From positions 22,780 through 86,779 of the forward strand of contig JAHDDL010000006.1 of the NCBI GenBank assembly GCA_020629415.1: DNA of 64,000 nt. The letters are read 5' to 3'. Each line of letters starts with the position of its first letter. Position 1 is the stretch's first letter. This document shows, piece by piece, positions 1-9,006 of the stretch. This DNA comes from Maribacter sp. (GTDB lineage Bacteria; Bacteroidota; Bacteroidia; Flavobacteriales; Flavobacteriaceae). The translations under genes and the position numbers were made by a program. The notes beneath the pieces were generated by a model. The model had not been told where the DNA came from and did not search any database. It worked only from the letters and a program-made list of their open reading frames with translations.

Positions 1-950
1 CCGGTTCTACTATTTCCATCCCACTTAATAGTTTTGTTTCCAGCGAATTTAAAAGTTGCTTCCATTGTGTCATACATTTCCCATCCATCATCTTTATAAT
101 GATACTTGCCAGCATCTACAGATACTTGTTCGGGATAGGTAACACCCAATGCCCACCTTGCAATGTCAAGTTCATGGGTGGCATTGTTGCCCATTTCTGC
201 GGTACCATAATCCCATCCGTACCAATGCCAATTATAATCCCAAGTGTTGTCCGTGTACGCTCTTCTTGGAGCCGGTCCTTGAAAAAGTTCCCAATCTAAA
301 CCTTCTGGCGGGTTTGCCTTGGTTTGGTGGGGTACACGACCTCTTGCACTAATATAGAATGCGGTTGCCTTATAAACATCACCAATTACGCCGTTGTGTA
401 TATCTCTTATAACTTCTTGAGATTCTAGGGCAGATCTTTGCTGGTTGCCCATTTGCACTACTTTATCAAATTTTTTTTGATAGGCAACCACCAACTCACC
501 TTCGCGCGGGTTATGGCTACAAGGTTTTTCTAAATAAACGTGTTTGCCGGCTTGCATTGCCATACAGGCACCTGGTGCATGCCAATGATCTGGTGTGGAC
601 ATAAATATGGCATCAACATTTTTATCATCTAATATTTTTCTGATGTCGTTCTCCAATTTTGGTTTGCTGCTAATTTTAGATGAAACTTCTGTGGCAGCTT
701 TGTCTCGCTGACTTTTCATTACATCACATAAATAGGTAAGCTCAACATTATTTTTTTTGTGTGCTATAGCAGGTATATAGGCACCATACCTTCTACCTAA
801 ACCTTGAATAGCTACATGAATTCTATCGTTTGCACCTATTATTTTAGAATAGCTCTTTGCTGTCATCGCATTTGCGGTACTACTGGCTATTGTAGCCCCA
901 ACTGCACCCAAAGCTGTTTTCTTAATAAAATTTCTTCTGTTTGAACTCAT
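1..950 (-). CDS. Gfo/Idh/MocA-family oxidoreductase, Tat-exported (partial, C-terminus beyond left edge)
   Basis: Reading leftwards from an ATG at 950 the frame stays open to the edge, about 316 residues. The N-terminus has a twin-arginine type signal (NRRNFIKK, then an Ala/Gly-rich stretch), so it is probably exported or membrane-attached. It then shows the Rossmann-type dehydrogenase core of the Gfo/Idh/MocA family: GANDRIHVAIQGLGRR near residue 40, a STPDHWHAP motif and the YLEKP lysine motif near residues 135-140. Such proteins oxidise or reduce sugars or inositols with NAD(P). It starts 5 bp after the stop of the DUF1080 gene, so the two form an operon. That pairing is common where 3-keto-glycosides are made or cleaved. 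The substrate is unknown. It carries no sign of belonging to the ulvan regulon. Confidence 0.85.
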   Translation of the reverse strand, partial: MSSNRRNFIKKTALGAVGATIASSTANAMTAKSYSKIIGANDRIHVAIQGLGRRYGAYIPAIAHKKNNVELTYLCDVMKSQRDKAATEVSSKISSKPKLENDIRKILDDKNVDAIFMSTPDHWHAPGACMAMQAGKHVYLEKPCSHNPREGELVVAYQKKFDKVVQMGNQQRSALESQEVIRDIHNGVIGDVYKATAFYISARGRVPHQTKANPPEGLDWELFQGPAPRRAYTDNTWDYNWHWYGWDYGTAEMGNNATHELDIARWALGVTYPEQVSVDAGKYHYKDDGWEMYDTMEATFKFAGNKTIKWDGNSRT

Positions 951-955
951 CGTAT

Positions 956-2344
956 TTATTCTTTTGTATTATTTATAGCTCGGATTTTTACATTTTTGAA
1001 CGATACCAAATCTCCATGGTCCTGTAGTAGTATTTGACCTTGATCCAATTCCCCGAAATTGGGCCACTTGGCATATTTACTTTCAGAAACCAATGTTCTA
1101 TATGCATCACTTTTTCTTTCATATTCAAGAACTTTGGTCCCGTTTAGCCAATGTTCTACATGGTTGTCTTTAGATATGATATAAGCTGTATTCCATTCAC
1201 CTATAGGTTTAATGGGTTTGTTTACATCTGCTTGAATTAAATCGTAAAGAGAGCTAACAGTTCTGCTGCCTTCATGGTTTCCTTTTTTTGAATCGGGGTG
1301 AAGATTGTCATCCAATATTTGATATTCCAGGCCAATAGAAGAGCCTTCACCTTTATTGATCTCAGTGTCAACATAATATTTAATGCCACTGTTGGCTCCT
1401 GGGGTTAATTTAAAATCAACTTTCAATTCAAAATCTCCATAAAGTTCTTTGGTTACAATATCACCACCTGCGGCAGACTCTTCCCCTCCAGAAGAAAGTA
1501 CGCTTAGAACGCCATCTTCAATTTTCCATCCTTTCTCAGGGAATTCTTCTAACTTGGCACCTCTCCAACCATCAGTAGTTTTTCCGTCCCAGAGAAGTTT
1601 CCAGCCGTCTTTCTTTTCATCTATGGTCAGTTGATTTTTGGTAATAATTGGTGTTAAAGGAGAATTTCTTGAGTATTTGGAAACACTATCGGTTATGATT
1701 CTTACATTTTTCCAAATAATATCTGTTCCTGCTTTTTGATCCTTATGTATGCTATGCACCTGTAGGCATATAAAACCTTTTGCGGTTTTATCATCTATAA
1801 GATATGCGGCTGGTACGTCATTTACCCAAGTTTTAATCGTATCACCTATAGCTTCAATTCTATAATGGTTCCAATCGTTTTGCTTAAAGGCTTTTTGTGC
1901 AGCGGGATTATCGGTCATAGGGTTTAGCCAACCACGCCTTGACTCATCATAAATACCGCCGCTCCATGCTCTTTCAGAAGGGTCTATTTCAACTTGATAT
2001 CCATGTACCCTGCCATCTCTATATGTTGGTATACTATTACTTCTAATTTGAATTCCCGAATTCATGGTAGAATCTACCTTATAGTCTAATTCTAATATGA
2101 AATCGCTATACATTTCATCGGTAGTTAAAAATGTATTAGGAGTGTTGTGTGTTGTGGTTCCTACTATGGTACCTTCTTTAACGGCATAGGTTGCATCTCC
2201 TCCTAATTTATGCCATCCGTTTAAAGTTTCTCCATCAAAAAGATCCACCCAAGGGGCATTGTCTTTAGGAGTTTCAGCGCAACTAATAAGAAATGTAGCT
2301 GTTGTCGCAAGTAATAATTTGGTCTTTAATAGGTGATTTTTCAT
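956..2344 (-). CDS. Lipoprotein with two DUF1080 (3-keto-disaccharide hydrolase) domains
   Basis: The 462-residue protein opens with a lipoprotein signal ending in a lipobox (LISC, Cys near residue 22), so it is expected in the periplasm or at the outer membrane. Two DUF1080 beta-sandwich domains follow, about residues 32-215 and 245-455; each starts with a W-x-x-L-[FW]-[DN]-G-x-T-x-x-G-W type motif (WVDLFDGETLNGWH and WKLLWDGKTTDGWR). Members of this fold bind or hydrolyse sugars, including 3-keto-glycosides. It sits directly upstream of the exported Gfo/Idh/MocA gene, and a pathway in which a sugar is oxidised at C3 and the 3-keto-glycoside then cleaved is plausible but inferred. A near-perfect palindrome lies about 34 bp upstream of the start. 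Family confident, substrate not. Confidence 0.85.
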   Translation of the reverse strand: MKNHLLKTKLLLATTATFLISCAETPKDNAPWVDLFDGETLNGWHKLGGDATYAVKEGTIVGTTTHNTPNTFLTTDEMYSDFILELDYKVDSTMNSGIQIRSNSIPTYRDGRVHGYQVEIDPSERAWSGGIYDESRRGWLNPMTDNPAAQKAFKQNDWNHYRIEAIGDTIKTWVNDVPAAYLIDDKTAKGFICLQVHSIHKDQKAGTDIIWKNVRIITDSVSKYSRNSPLTPIITKNQLTIDEKKDGWKLLWDGKTTDGWRGAKLEEFPEKGWKIEDGVLSVLSSGGEESAAGGDIVTKELYGDFELKVDFKLTPGANSGIKYYVDTEINKGEGSSIGLEYQILDDNLHPDSKKGNHEGSRTVSSLYDLIQADVNKPIKPIGEWNTAYIISKDNHVEHWLNGTKVLEYERKSDAYRTLVSESKYAKWPNFGELDQGQILLQDHGDLVSFKNVKIRAINNTKE

Positions 2345-2377
2345 TTTTGGTATAATTGTGCGATTTAATGCGAAATA

Positions 2378-2405
2378 TATATAATGTAATGGATTACATT
2401 ATATA
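2378..2405. promoter_or_regulatory. 13-bp-arm palindrome, LacI-like operator
   Basis: Arms 2378-2390 and 2393-2405 are perfectly complementary around a central GG. The core TGTAATGGATTACA resembles the A/T-rich palindromic operators of LacI-family repressors. It lies 34 bp upstream of the DUF1080 start codon, a position suited to repression of that operon. No LacI-type gene is in the window. Confidence 0.55.
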
Positions 2406-2949
2406 AAAATATTGATTTATGTTGCATTTATTGTGTAATTAATAATTTTATTCATTAATTATTTAAAAATTATGAAAAGCTGAGGATTGTTGTGGATAAT
2501 AAATGTTAAATGTCAAGCAATTGACAATCGATAATGCTCGTAGGTAGATTGTCGCAATTTTTCTCTAAGAGTTAGTAGTCAATGAAGGATGATACTACTA
2601 TAATGTAGGCAATAGAAATACCAATATATCGGTTATTTTTTAGTTATAAGTTTATAGGAAATAATTATTCCATTTTGTAACTGCTAGGTATTAAGTGTTC
2701 TTAGGAAGGTTTCTGTTATATTTTCAAAATAAGTAATGTTTAATGGTGATCGCTCTTTACAGATTAATTTATAGCTATTACAATTTACACTATAATGCAA
2801 ATAATAGAGCCAATAGCAATACATGTTACTTTTATTCCATTATTTTTAGTGAAAGGTAGATTAAAACAGGTTGGGTTTAGATTTCTTAATTAACTAAACT
2901 AACTATGAAAGTATTTGTGTAAATGGTTGTCATTATTTAAACCAATAAA

Positions 2950-2977
2950 AAAAAGCTCCATAAAAATGGAGCTTTTT
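2950..2977 (-). terminator. Rho-independent terminator hairpin next to tRNA relic
   Basis: Arms 2950-2960 and 2967-2977 (core AGCTCCA/TGGAGCT) around an A-rich 6-nt loop. Runs of T follow on both strands, longer on the minus strand. Directly after a tRNA 3' end on the minus strand this looks like the original terminator of a tRNA gene. It could work in both directions. Confidence 0.6.
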
Positions 2978-2978
2978 G

Positions 2979-3006
2979 TAGTGATATCGACAGGATTCAA
3001 ACCTAT
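2979..3006 (-). pseudogene. tRNA 3'-end relic (T-arm and acceptor strand only)
   Basis: On the minus strand, ATAGG and CCTGT form a 5-bp T-stem with one G-U pair (3002-3006 and 2990-2994) around the loop TTTGAAT, which differs from the canonical TTCGAAT by one base. A 7-nt acceptor 3' strand (CGATATC), a discriminator A and a CTA in place of CCA follow. The matching acceptor 5' strand GATATCG and an anticodon arm are missing upstream, so it is not a working tRNA. Such 3' ends are typical att-site scars left by integrating elements. Confidence 0.4.
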
Positions 3007-3193
3007 TGTTGAAAATGCTTAAATCCTGGAGAATCTGCGAAATTTTATTTTTACTGTTGTCTATTTGTTATCTACTTATCTTAAGGTAGTATTTTAAATT
3101 ACTTCGTCTTTAAATTAAAGATAGAAAAATGTTAGTGTCGTTTTTTGTTAAATAGTCAAATTATCATTGGCACTTAACCCCACCACTAAAAAT

Positions 3194-3234
3194 AAAAACC
3201 CTTCTCGTAGTGCTCAATTACGTAAAGGGTTTTT
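3194..3234 (-). terminator. Terminator of the SusC-SusD-FAS1 operon
   Basis: Arms 3194-3203 and 3225-3234 (AAAAACCCTT against AAGGGTTTTT). On the minus strand the hairpin is followed by a T-rich run. It lies about 27 bp after the stop of the FAS1-like gene, closing the operon that starts at 8699. Confidence 0.7.
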
Positions 3235-3260
3235 TAAACTAACTCAACACGAACTTAACT

Positions 3261-3974
3261 TTAATTATTTGGCTTTGGATATGGTTTATTTCTCACCGGA
3301 TCGCTTAAGCTATGACCTATGCCGTTATTAAAAACATAATTATAATTTCTAAGCCTTTCATTATTGCCTCCTCCAGTTGCCGTGCTAGGCAAAGGTGCAG
3401 GTGACCTATTAACATCAATTCTTAGTTGGCTATCTCTTCTAAGAACAATTTTACCATCTTCACCTGGTATTAATGTTTGAAACTCGTAGTTAACGTCACG
3501 AACCAATAATGGGTCGTTCTGGGTTATATACGTGGTAATGATATGGTATTGAAGTATTAAGCGTAATACATCAACATCTGCCCTTGCCATAACTTCCGTA
3601 GGTGTTTCACCTTCTTCTATATCTGCTGATCCTGTCACTAAGGCGATGATATCACCATTACCTTCAAAAGCATTATTGTTCAGCATTAGAAATGTTCTGC
3701 CATTGTTTGCTGTGTTGTATTCGGCTACCATATCAGCGGCCTCTATAGCAGCTTTAAAATAGTTCAGGCCGTCACCGTTCAGAGTGCCATCTTCGTTCAG
3801 TTTTAGTACTTGTGGAGTATTAAGGAATTGCCAAGCTGTCATTTCACCATATGGGTCTGTAAGATCAACTTCCGGTTCAAAGACGAAACGCTCTTGTAAA
3901 TCAATGTCGCATCCTATTAATGCAAACATCAGTAGAAACGTTCCACAAAATTTTAGTGCTTTTATTCTTTTCAT
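3261..3974 (-). CDS. FAS1 (fasciclin)-like lipoprotein of a SusC/SusD operon
   Basis: This 237-residue protein has a lipoprotein signal (ALIGC, Cys22) and is probably surface-exposed like the neighbouring SusD. Segments such as AAIEAADMVAEYN, RTFLMLNNNAF and LILQYHIITTYI resemble the N-terminal, H-box and following helices of FAS1 domains as found in SusCD-linked fasciclin lipoproteins. The C-terminal part has a Gly/Asn-rich loop and ends NKPYPKPNN. It follows SusD by 29 bp and is the last gene of the operon, before a terminator. Accessory FAS1-like lipoproteins of this kind are thought to help glycan capture or contacts at the surface, but no activity is established; its role in ulvan uptake is inferred from position. 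Confidence 0.65.
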   Translation of the reverse strand: MKRIKALKFCGTFLLMFALIGCDIDLQERFVFEPEVDLTDPYGEMTAWQFLNTPQVLKLNEDGTLNGDGLNYFKAAIEAADMVAEYNTANNGRTFLMLNNNAFEGNGDIIALVTGSADIEEGETPTEVMARADVDVLRLILQYHIITTYITQNDPLLVRDVNYEFQTLIPGEDGKIVLRRDSQLRIDVNRSPAPLPSTATGGGNNERLRNYNYVFNNGIGHSLSDPVRNKPYPKPNN

Positions 3975-4003
3975 TTTGGTGTGTATTTTTTAAGATTTAT
4001 TTT

Positions 4004-5581
4004 TTAATACCCTGGTGTTTGTTCCAATAATGGGTTTTCAACTAAATGCTCATCAAATATTGGAAAAAGCAGTCTCTCGTCCGTTAATGTACGGCCACCT
4101 GTAAGTGTATCTAAAATTGGGTTTAAAATTTCAAGAGCTCTTCCTGTTCTTCTCAAATCCCACCAGCGTTGGCCTTCGCCCAAAAGTTCTAGCTGACGCT
4201 CGTCTAATATAAATAGCTCACGTTCTTGTTGTGTAGCCCCAAATTCAGCCGCGTCTACTAATGGTAGTTGTCTTGCAGTTCTAAATTCATTTATGATTTC
4301 CAGGGCTCTTAGTTCATTACCAAGTCTATTCTCTACCTCTGCTAGATATAATACAATGTTAGAATAACGGTAAAGAACCATATCACTATCATCTAATGTT
4401 TGATTAAAATTTGCCTTATTGTATTTGGCCATTCTAGCATTACCTACTCCCTTTAGTTCAAGATTGGTAATACCTTCTCGTGATAGGTAGTATCTATAAT
4501 CTCCATAAACAAACTCTTCTTCACCTTCTTCGTTAGTAGTGGTAAGCACTGGGTCAGTGTCAGGATATTTAGTTACCCATTCAAGAGAATCTATAGGAAA
4601 TTTTTCACGCCATTTTTGTTCCAGTGCCGGTGATAACGTAAAAGAAGGTATACCTGCAAAGAACAAATTAAAAATACCTGCTCTGTTTCGGTTGCCACTA
4701 CCTGGCTCTTCGTTTAAGCTGAAACCGATTGACATAATCAATTCAGGACCTTGTTGTATCTTTAATGGACCGGAGCTAGATGGATTTGGTGCAAATGGGT
4801 CTATGTTATCGTTTAAAAACAAATTCTGCCAATCTCTAGCACTGGTAACCAAACTGAACTCATTGCTCTCCACAATCTTAAGAAGAGCTTCTTTGGTTTT
4901 TATATCATCACCTAAAAAACCATAGACCTCGGCTTGTAGTGCCCAAATACTGGTTAATGAAAATCTATATGGTCTACTTACTATATCCATATTTTCCTCT
5001 GCGGCAAGCATGTCAGGTATGATAACTTCATTAATTATCGTATTGGCTTCTGTTCTAGGTCTTTGTAAATCTGGACTAGCACCAATAACGGGTTCAGTGA
5101 ACAATGGTACGTCTCCCCATACTCTAACCGCTTGGAAATATGCATAAGCTCTCATGGCTTGTGCTTCTGCCAATAATTCCGCGTCAAAACCACTAATATT
5201 AGGTACGTTGGCAATTACCAGATTAGCTCTGTTGATCAAATCGTAATAATCGTTCCATCTTAAAACACCTGCATTACCAGAAGTAACGTCGTTGGTAGTA
5301 AGCTCAATATTATTTGCGTTGGCACCATCATTTCCATTTATGTAACTATCACCTCTAAACTCTCCCCAATAATAGTGTTTTAACCGAAATGCAGGTTGCA
5401 TACCGTCGTACATTCCTATTACAGTAGCTAAGGCATCATTATTATTTCTGAAAAAATTATCTGGCGAAATTTCACTGATCGGTGATTCATCAACTAAATT
5501 TTCACATGATGATATAGATAGGGCTCCCAACAGAACGGCAACACTACCTATTATATATTTATTTAATTTTCGTAGTTCCAT
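4004..5581 (-). CDS. SusD/RagB-family outer-membrane glycan-binding lipoprotein (first pair)
   Basis: The 525-residue protein has a lipobox (SISSC, Cys near residue 26) followed by the usual SusD opening ESPISEISPDNFF. TPR-like helices (AEAQAMRAYAYFQAVRVWGDVPLF near residues 140-165) and the C-terminal SusD signature (ERELFILDERQLELLGEGQRWWDLRR, then the end LLEQTPGY) are clear. SusD proteins cap the SusC transporter and bind oligosaccharide at the cell surface. It starts 10 bp after the SusC stop, in the operon that ends with the FAS1-like lipoprotein. The operon carries the shared upstream motif found at six other promoters of this locus, so the ligand is probably an ulvan or rhamnose-containing fragment. 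Length is normal for the family. Confidence 0.95.
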   Translation of the reverse strand: MELRKLNKYIIGSVAVLLGALSISSCENLVDESPISEISPDNFFRNNNDALATVIGMYDGMQPAFRLKHYYWGEFRGDSYINGNDGANANNIELTTNDVTSGNAGVLRWNDYYDLINRANLVIANVPNISGFDAELLAEAQAMRAYAYFQAVRVWGDVPLFTEPVIGASPDLQRPRTEANTIINEVIIPDMLAAEENMDIVSRPYRFSLTSIWALQAEVYGFLGDDIKTKEALLKIVESNEFSLVTSARDWQNLFLNDNIDPFAPNPSSSGPLKIQQGPELIMSIGFSLNEEPGSGNRNRAGIFNLFFAGIPSFTLSPALEQKWREKFPIDSLEWVTKYPDTDPVLTTTNEEGEEEFVYGDYRYYLSREGITNLELKGVGNARMAKYNKANFNQTLDDSDMVLYRYSNIVLYLAEVENRLGNELRALEIINEFRTARQLPLVDAAEFGATQQERELFILDERQLELLGEGQRWWDLRRTGRALEILNPILDTLTGGRTLTDERLLFPIFDEHLVENPLLEQTPGY

Positions 5582-5591
5582 TTTAGTTTAT

Positions 5592-8500
5592 TTAAAATTT
5601 AAGATTAAGACCTAGGATTACTTCACGGTCATTTGGAAACCTTAGGTTGTCCACCCCTGGTTGTAACGGATTACCTCTTGTTCCTAATTCTGGATTAAAG
5701 CCTGGATAATTGGTCCAAGTAAGCAAGTTGTTACCAGATATATAAAAAGAACACTTTTTAACAAAACCAAACTGCTCTAAAGCTTTTTTAGGCAAGTCAT
5801 AACCCAGTCTAACAAAACGTAGTTTTATAAAGCTACCGTCAGTTACATAGAAACTATTAGGTCTGTCCCTGTTTTGTGGAACCCTGGTTAATCTTGGATA
5901 AACCGTAATGTCTCCAGGATTTTGCCAAGCACCCTCTATACGGTCTGGACCCGGTGTCTCACCTCCTGAGTTTAAATCATTTCTAGCTTCGTCCCAACGT
6001 CTCCACGTATCGTTTCCTAAAGTAAAGTCAAACAAAAAGCTAAGGCTTATATCTTTATATTTAAAATCGTTTGAGAATCCACCAAATGATTTTGGTAAAC
6101 CATTTCCTATGGTCTGTCTGTCTTCGTTTGTTATGACGAAATCACCATCAACATCATCCCAAAAGATATCACCACCTTGGGCAACACGACCGTCATTTCT
6201 TATTTGGTTCACATCTCCGGTAAACTCTGATCCGTTAAGGGTATAATTCACAAACTCTCCAGAATTGTCAAAATTAGGTGTCAGCTGAACGCCATCATTT
6301 GTAAATGCGTTAGATTCATCATATTGAAAAACCCCTAAGTTTTTAAAACCGTAAATATTACCAATTGGTTGACCTTCTTCAATTAAGTAGTCACCTGATT
6401 GAAATGATGTACCACCGAAGAGTTGAGTAACCTCATTTTCTTGAAAACTAATGTTGAAATTACTATTCCAACTAAAATTTTTGGATTGTATGATGCTTCC
6501 ACCAATATTTAGGTCAATACCTTGATTTCTTACTGCTCCAACATTCTGTCTTATGCCAGAGAAACCAGACTCCTCCGGTAGAGGTACATTGGCCAATAAA
6601 TCTTTGGTATCTTTTCTCCAAACATCAAAATTTATAGTAAATCTATTCTTGAACATTCCTAAATCAAAACCTAGGTTAGTGGCAACCGTACTTTCCCAAC
6701 TTAATTCTGGATTTCCTAATCTGGTAGGTGATACTCCGCTAATACCATCGTAAACTGCACCAGGTGTAAAAGCAGATGTAAATTCATAATCCCCAATTCG
6801 ATCATTTCCGGTTTCACCATAACTGGCTCTTAACAAAAGGTTGTTGATTTTACTATTACTGTTCTTGAAGAACGGTTCATTGCTTACTCTCCACCCAATT
6901 GAACCTGAGGGGAAATAACCAAATTCATTGTTATCTCCAAATCTTGATGAACCATCTCGTCTTAACGTTGCACTTATAAGATAGCGGTTATCAAAGTCGT
7001 AGTTGAAACCTCCAAAGAGTGAGTAAAGGTTACTTTTTGTGTTAAAAGTTTGTCCTCCGTTAATACCTATACCATTTGGATCAACATTGTTAAATGTCTG
7101 TACGTCTTCTGAAACGAAAAGAGCATTTGAAATTCCAAAATTTTCTTCACTTCTACGAAGTATTTGCATACCGGCAAAAGAGGAGACACTATGTTTACCG
7201 AAATCTTTATTATAGTTTATAAAATTTTCTTGTTGTATATCATAGTCGATTCTATCTCTAAGGCTACCTAAAGGATTTGTGTTTCTAGGGTTTAAAACCA
7301 ATAAAGGTTGAAAATCATTATTACGTCTCAATCTAAAGTTGATACCTAATGTAGATTTTATAGAGAAGGACGGAGTAAATTTATATTGAACAGAATTAAA
7401 GCTTTGTGCCCTCCACGTTCTTAACTTTAATTGTCTAAGTTGCGCTTCGGCAACCGGATTTTGTCTACCACCAAATTCTGGGGTAAAACTACCGTCCGGT
7501 TCAAATACAGGATAGTAGGCAATACGTTCAACAAGTTGCTGAAAAACCTGATTTTCATTTAATCCACTAAATTCTTCAAATGATGCGTTAAAGCTTGTAC
7601 TTAACGTTAGTTTTGTAGATGGGGTGAAATCTAATTTAAATCGGCTATTGATTCTTTTAAAACTACTATTGATAACTATACCTTCTTCATTTAAAAAACC
7701 GTTGTTCCAGTAAGCTTTTAGTTTTTCGCCACCTCCACTTACTGCTACGTTTACCTGATTTCTTATACCAGCCTTGGTAATCAATTCTTGAAGATCAAAT
7801 GAATTACGGTTTCTAAGACTTAATGAATCTCGTTGCAGTCCTGTGGGATTTTCACGTTGTGCCGCAGTACGTCTTACATCTTCGTAAAATAAGCGTTGTC
7901 TGGTATTGGCAACCGGTATAGCTCCGTTTAATGTGTTTATTCCACTTACTACGTTTACATCTATGGTAACATCACCTCTCTTACCAGATTTTGTGGTAAT
8001 CAAAACAACACCGTTTGCACCACGTGTACCGTAAATTGCAGTGGTGGCACCATCTTTTAAAACCTCAAGGGAAGCTATATCATTTGGGTCTATATTGTCT
8101 ATATTGTCCAGTTGTTGACCGTCTACTACATATAAAGGTCCCGTACCACCGGCACTAAAGGTTGATGTACCTCTTACTCTAATATCAAAACCAGCACCTG
8201 GACCTCCGTTACTTGCAATTTGTACCCCGGCCAATCTACCTTGTACACCTTCAAAAGCATTTGAAGGAGTTACCTCGGCAATTTTTTCTGATTTTACAGA
8301 ACTTAATGAACCTAATACCTTCTCCCTAGAAACGGATGAATAACCTATTACGACAACTTCATCCAGGGCTTCGGTATCTTCTTCTAATGTCACATTTATG
8401 CTAGAGGAATTAACCGTTACATCCTTGGTATTAAAACCAATATAGGAAAAGGTCAATACTCTAGAACCTGGTACTAAATTAATAGTATAATTACCATCAA

Positions 8501-8699
8501 AATCACTGGACATACCGTTATTTGTCCCTTTTTGTACTACGTTAACGCCGGGCAAAGGTTCTCCGTTAACGTCGGTAACTGTACCTTTTACGGTACTTAC
8601 CTGTGCAAAAGCTGATGTACTGGTTATCATGAACATGATCACGGTAGCCAATACAGAGAAGGTAGCAATACGCGAGCGTTTGTTACACTTTTTTTTCAT
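5592..8699 (-). CDS. SusC/RagA-family TonB-dependent transporter (first pair)
   Basis: At 1035 residues this is a full-length SusC-type porin. Residues 1-33 are a signal peptide ending AFAQ; residues 35-110 form the carboxypeptidase-regulatory-like domain that marks the SusC class; DEVVVIGY at 113-120 is the typical TonB-box-like stretch before the plug (about 125-235, with GLNGVVLITTKSGK-like sequence GANGVVLITTKSGK). The rest is the beta-barrel, ending in the aromatic LNLKF. It would import ulvan oligosaccharides, driven by TonB. Partner SusD follows 10 bp downstream. Its promoter region carries the shared motif at 8830-8847 with a -7 box at 8803-8810. Confidence 0.96.
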   Translation of the reverse strand: MKKKCNKRSRIATFSVLATVIMFMITSTSAFAQVSTVKGTVTDVNGEPLPGVNVVQKGTNNGMSSDFDGNYTINLVPGSRVLTFSYIGFNTKDVTVNSSSINVTLEEDTEALDEVVVIGYSSVSREKVLGSLSSVKSEKIAEVTPSNAFEGVQGRLAGVQIASNGGPGAGFDIRVRGTSTFSAGGTGPLYVVDGQQLDNIDNIDPNDIASLEVLKDGATTAIYGTRGANGVVLITTKSGKRGDVTIDVNVVSGINTLNGAIPVANTRQRLFYEDVRRTAAQRENPTGLQRDSLSLRNRNSFDLQELITKAGIRNQVNVAVSGGGEKLKAYWNNGFLNEEGIVINSSFKRINSRFKLDFTPSTKLTLSTSFNASFEEFSGLNENQVFQQLVERIAYYPVFEPDGSFTPEFGGRQNPVAEAQLRQLKLRTWRAQSFNSVQYKFTPSFSIKSTLGINFRLRRNNDFQPLLVLNPRNTNPLGSLRDRIDYDIQQENFINYNKDFGKHSVSSFAGMQILRRSEENFGISNALFVSEDVQTFNNVDPNGIGINGGQTFNTKSNLYSLFGGFNYDFDNRYLISATLRRDGSSRFGDNNEFGYFPSGSIGWRVSNEPFFKNSNSKINNLLLRASYGETGNDRIGDYEFTSAFTPGAVYDGISGVSPTRLGNPELSWESTVATNLGFDLGMFKNRFTINFDVWRKDTKDLLANVPLPEESGFSGIRQNVGAVRNQGIDLNIGGSIIQSKNFSWNSNFNISFQENEVTQLFGGTSFQSGDYLIEEGQPIGNIYGFKNLGVFQYDESNAFTNDGVQLTPNFDNSGEFVNYTLNGSEFTGDVNQIRNDGRVAQGGDIFWDDVDGDFVITNEDRQTIGNGLPKSFGGFSNDFKYKDISLSFLFDFTLGNDTWRRWDEARNDLNSGGETPGPDRIEGAWQNPGDITVYPRLTRVPQNRDRPNSFYVTDGSFIKLRFVRLGYDLPKKALEQFGFVKKCSFYISGNNLLTWTNYPGFNPELGTRGNPLQPGVDNLRFPNDREVILGLNLKF

Positions 8700-9006
8700 T
8701 TTGAGTTGAGTTTTGTTAATATTAAATTGACTTAATCTAATTTTTAAGGATTTTTATTAATTATTAACCAATAAAACGACCTAAAAATTATTAGATTCTC
8801 AACAATTATATTAACAAGAAGTTGTGAAGGCATCCTGTACTGTACTGTAGGGATGGTGGTAAGAGGCGTCAAAAAAAATAGGGTTAAATCGTTAAATATC
8901 TGAAAGTCAAATTTTTAATAATTGTTTTTATAGTCTTGCTGCAAAAAAAATTATTATAGAAGAAAGCTTTAAAATAAGGATATGTTATTTAGGTGTAAAA
9001 ATTTGT
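8700..9006. other. Intergenic region upstream of the first SusC gene
   Basis: About 307 bases between the SusC start and the stop of the GntR-type regulator. It contains the shared motif and -7 box (8803-8847). The SusC leader is about 100 nt. No clear terminator for the regulator gene and no small ORF stood out. Confidence 0.6.
8803..8847 (-). promoter_or_regulatory. Shared regulon motif plus -7 box, SusC-SusD-FAS1 promoter
   Basis: The motif GCATCCTGTACTGTACTG occupies 8830-8847 (plus-strand reading) and contains the perfect GTA-N3-TAC core CTGTACTGTACTG at 8835-8847. In gene orientation the -7 box TATAATTG begins at 8810, exactly 20 bp past the motif edge. This is the copy closest to full symmetry in the set of seven. 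Confidence 0.75.

Larger units (their letters stand above)
2345..3260. other. Long intergenic region between DUF1080 operon and FAS1/SusD operon
   Basis: About 915 bases without a convincing gene. It holds, from left to right, the palindrome at 2378-2405, an unremarkable AT-rich stretch to about 2945, a hairpin terminator at 2950-2977, a tRNA 3'-end relic at 2979-3006 and the terminator of the SusC/SusD operon at 3194-3234. The AT-rich stretch may carry decayed sequence; nothing in it could be named. Confidence 0.6.

Noticed and set aside
2979-3060. A functional tRNA gene on the minus strand
   Set aside because: Only the T-arm and acceptor 3' strand can be formed; no D-arm, anticodon arm or matching acceptor 5' strand.
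4539-4925. 128-codon open frame on the plus strand inside the first SusD gene
   Set aside because: It is fully antisense to a clear SusD gene, has no family resemblance and no promoter; a frame shadow.
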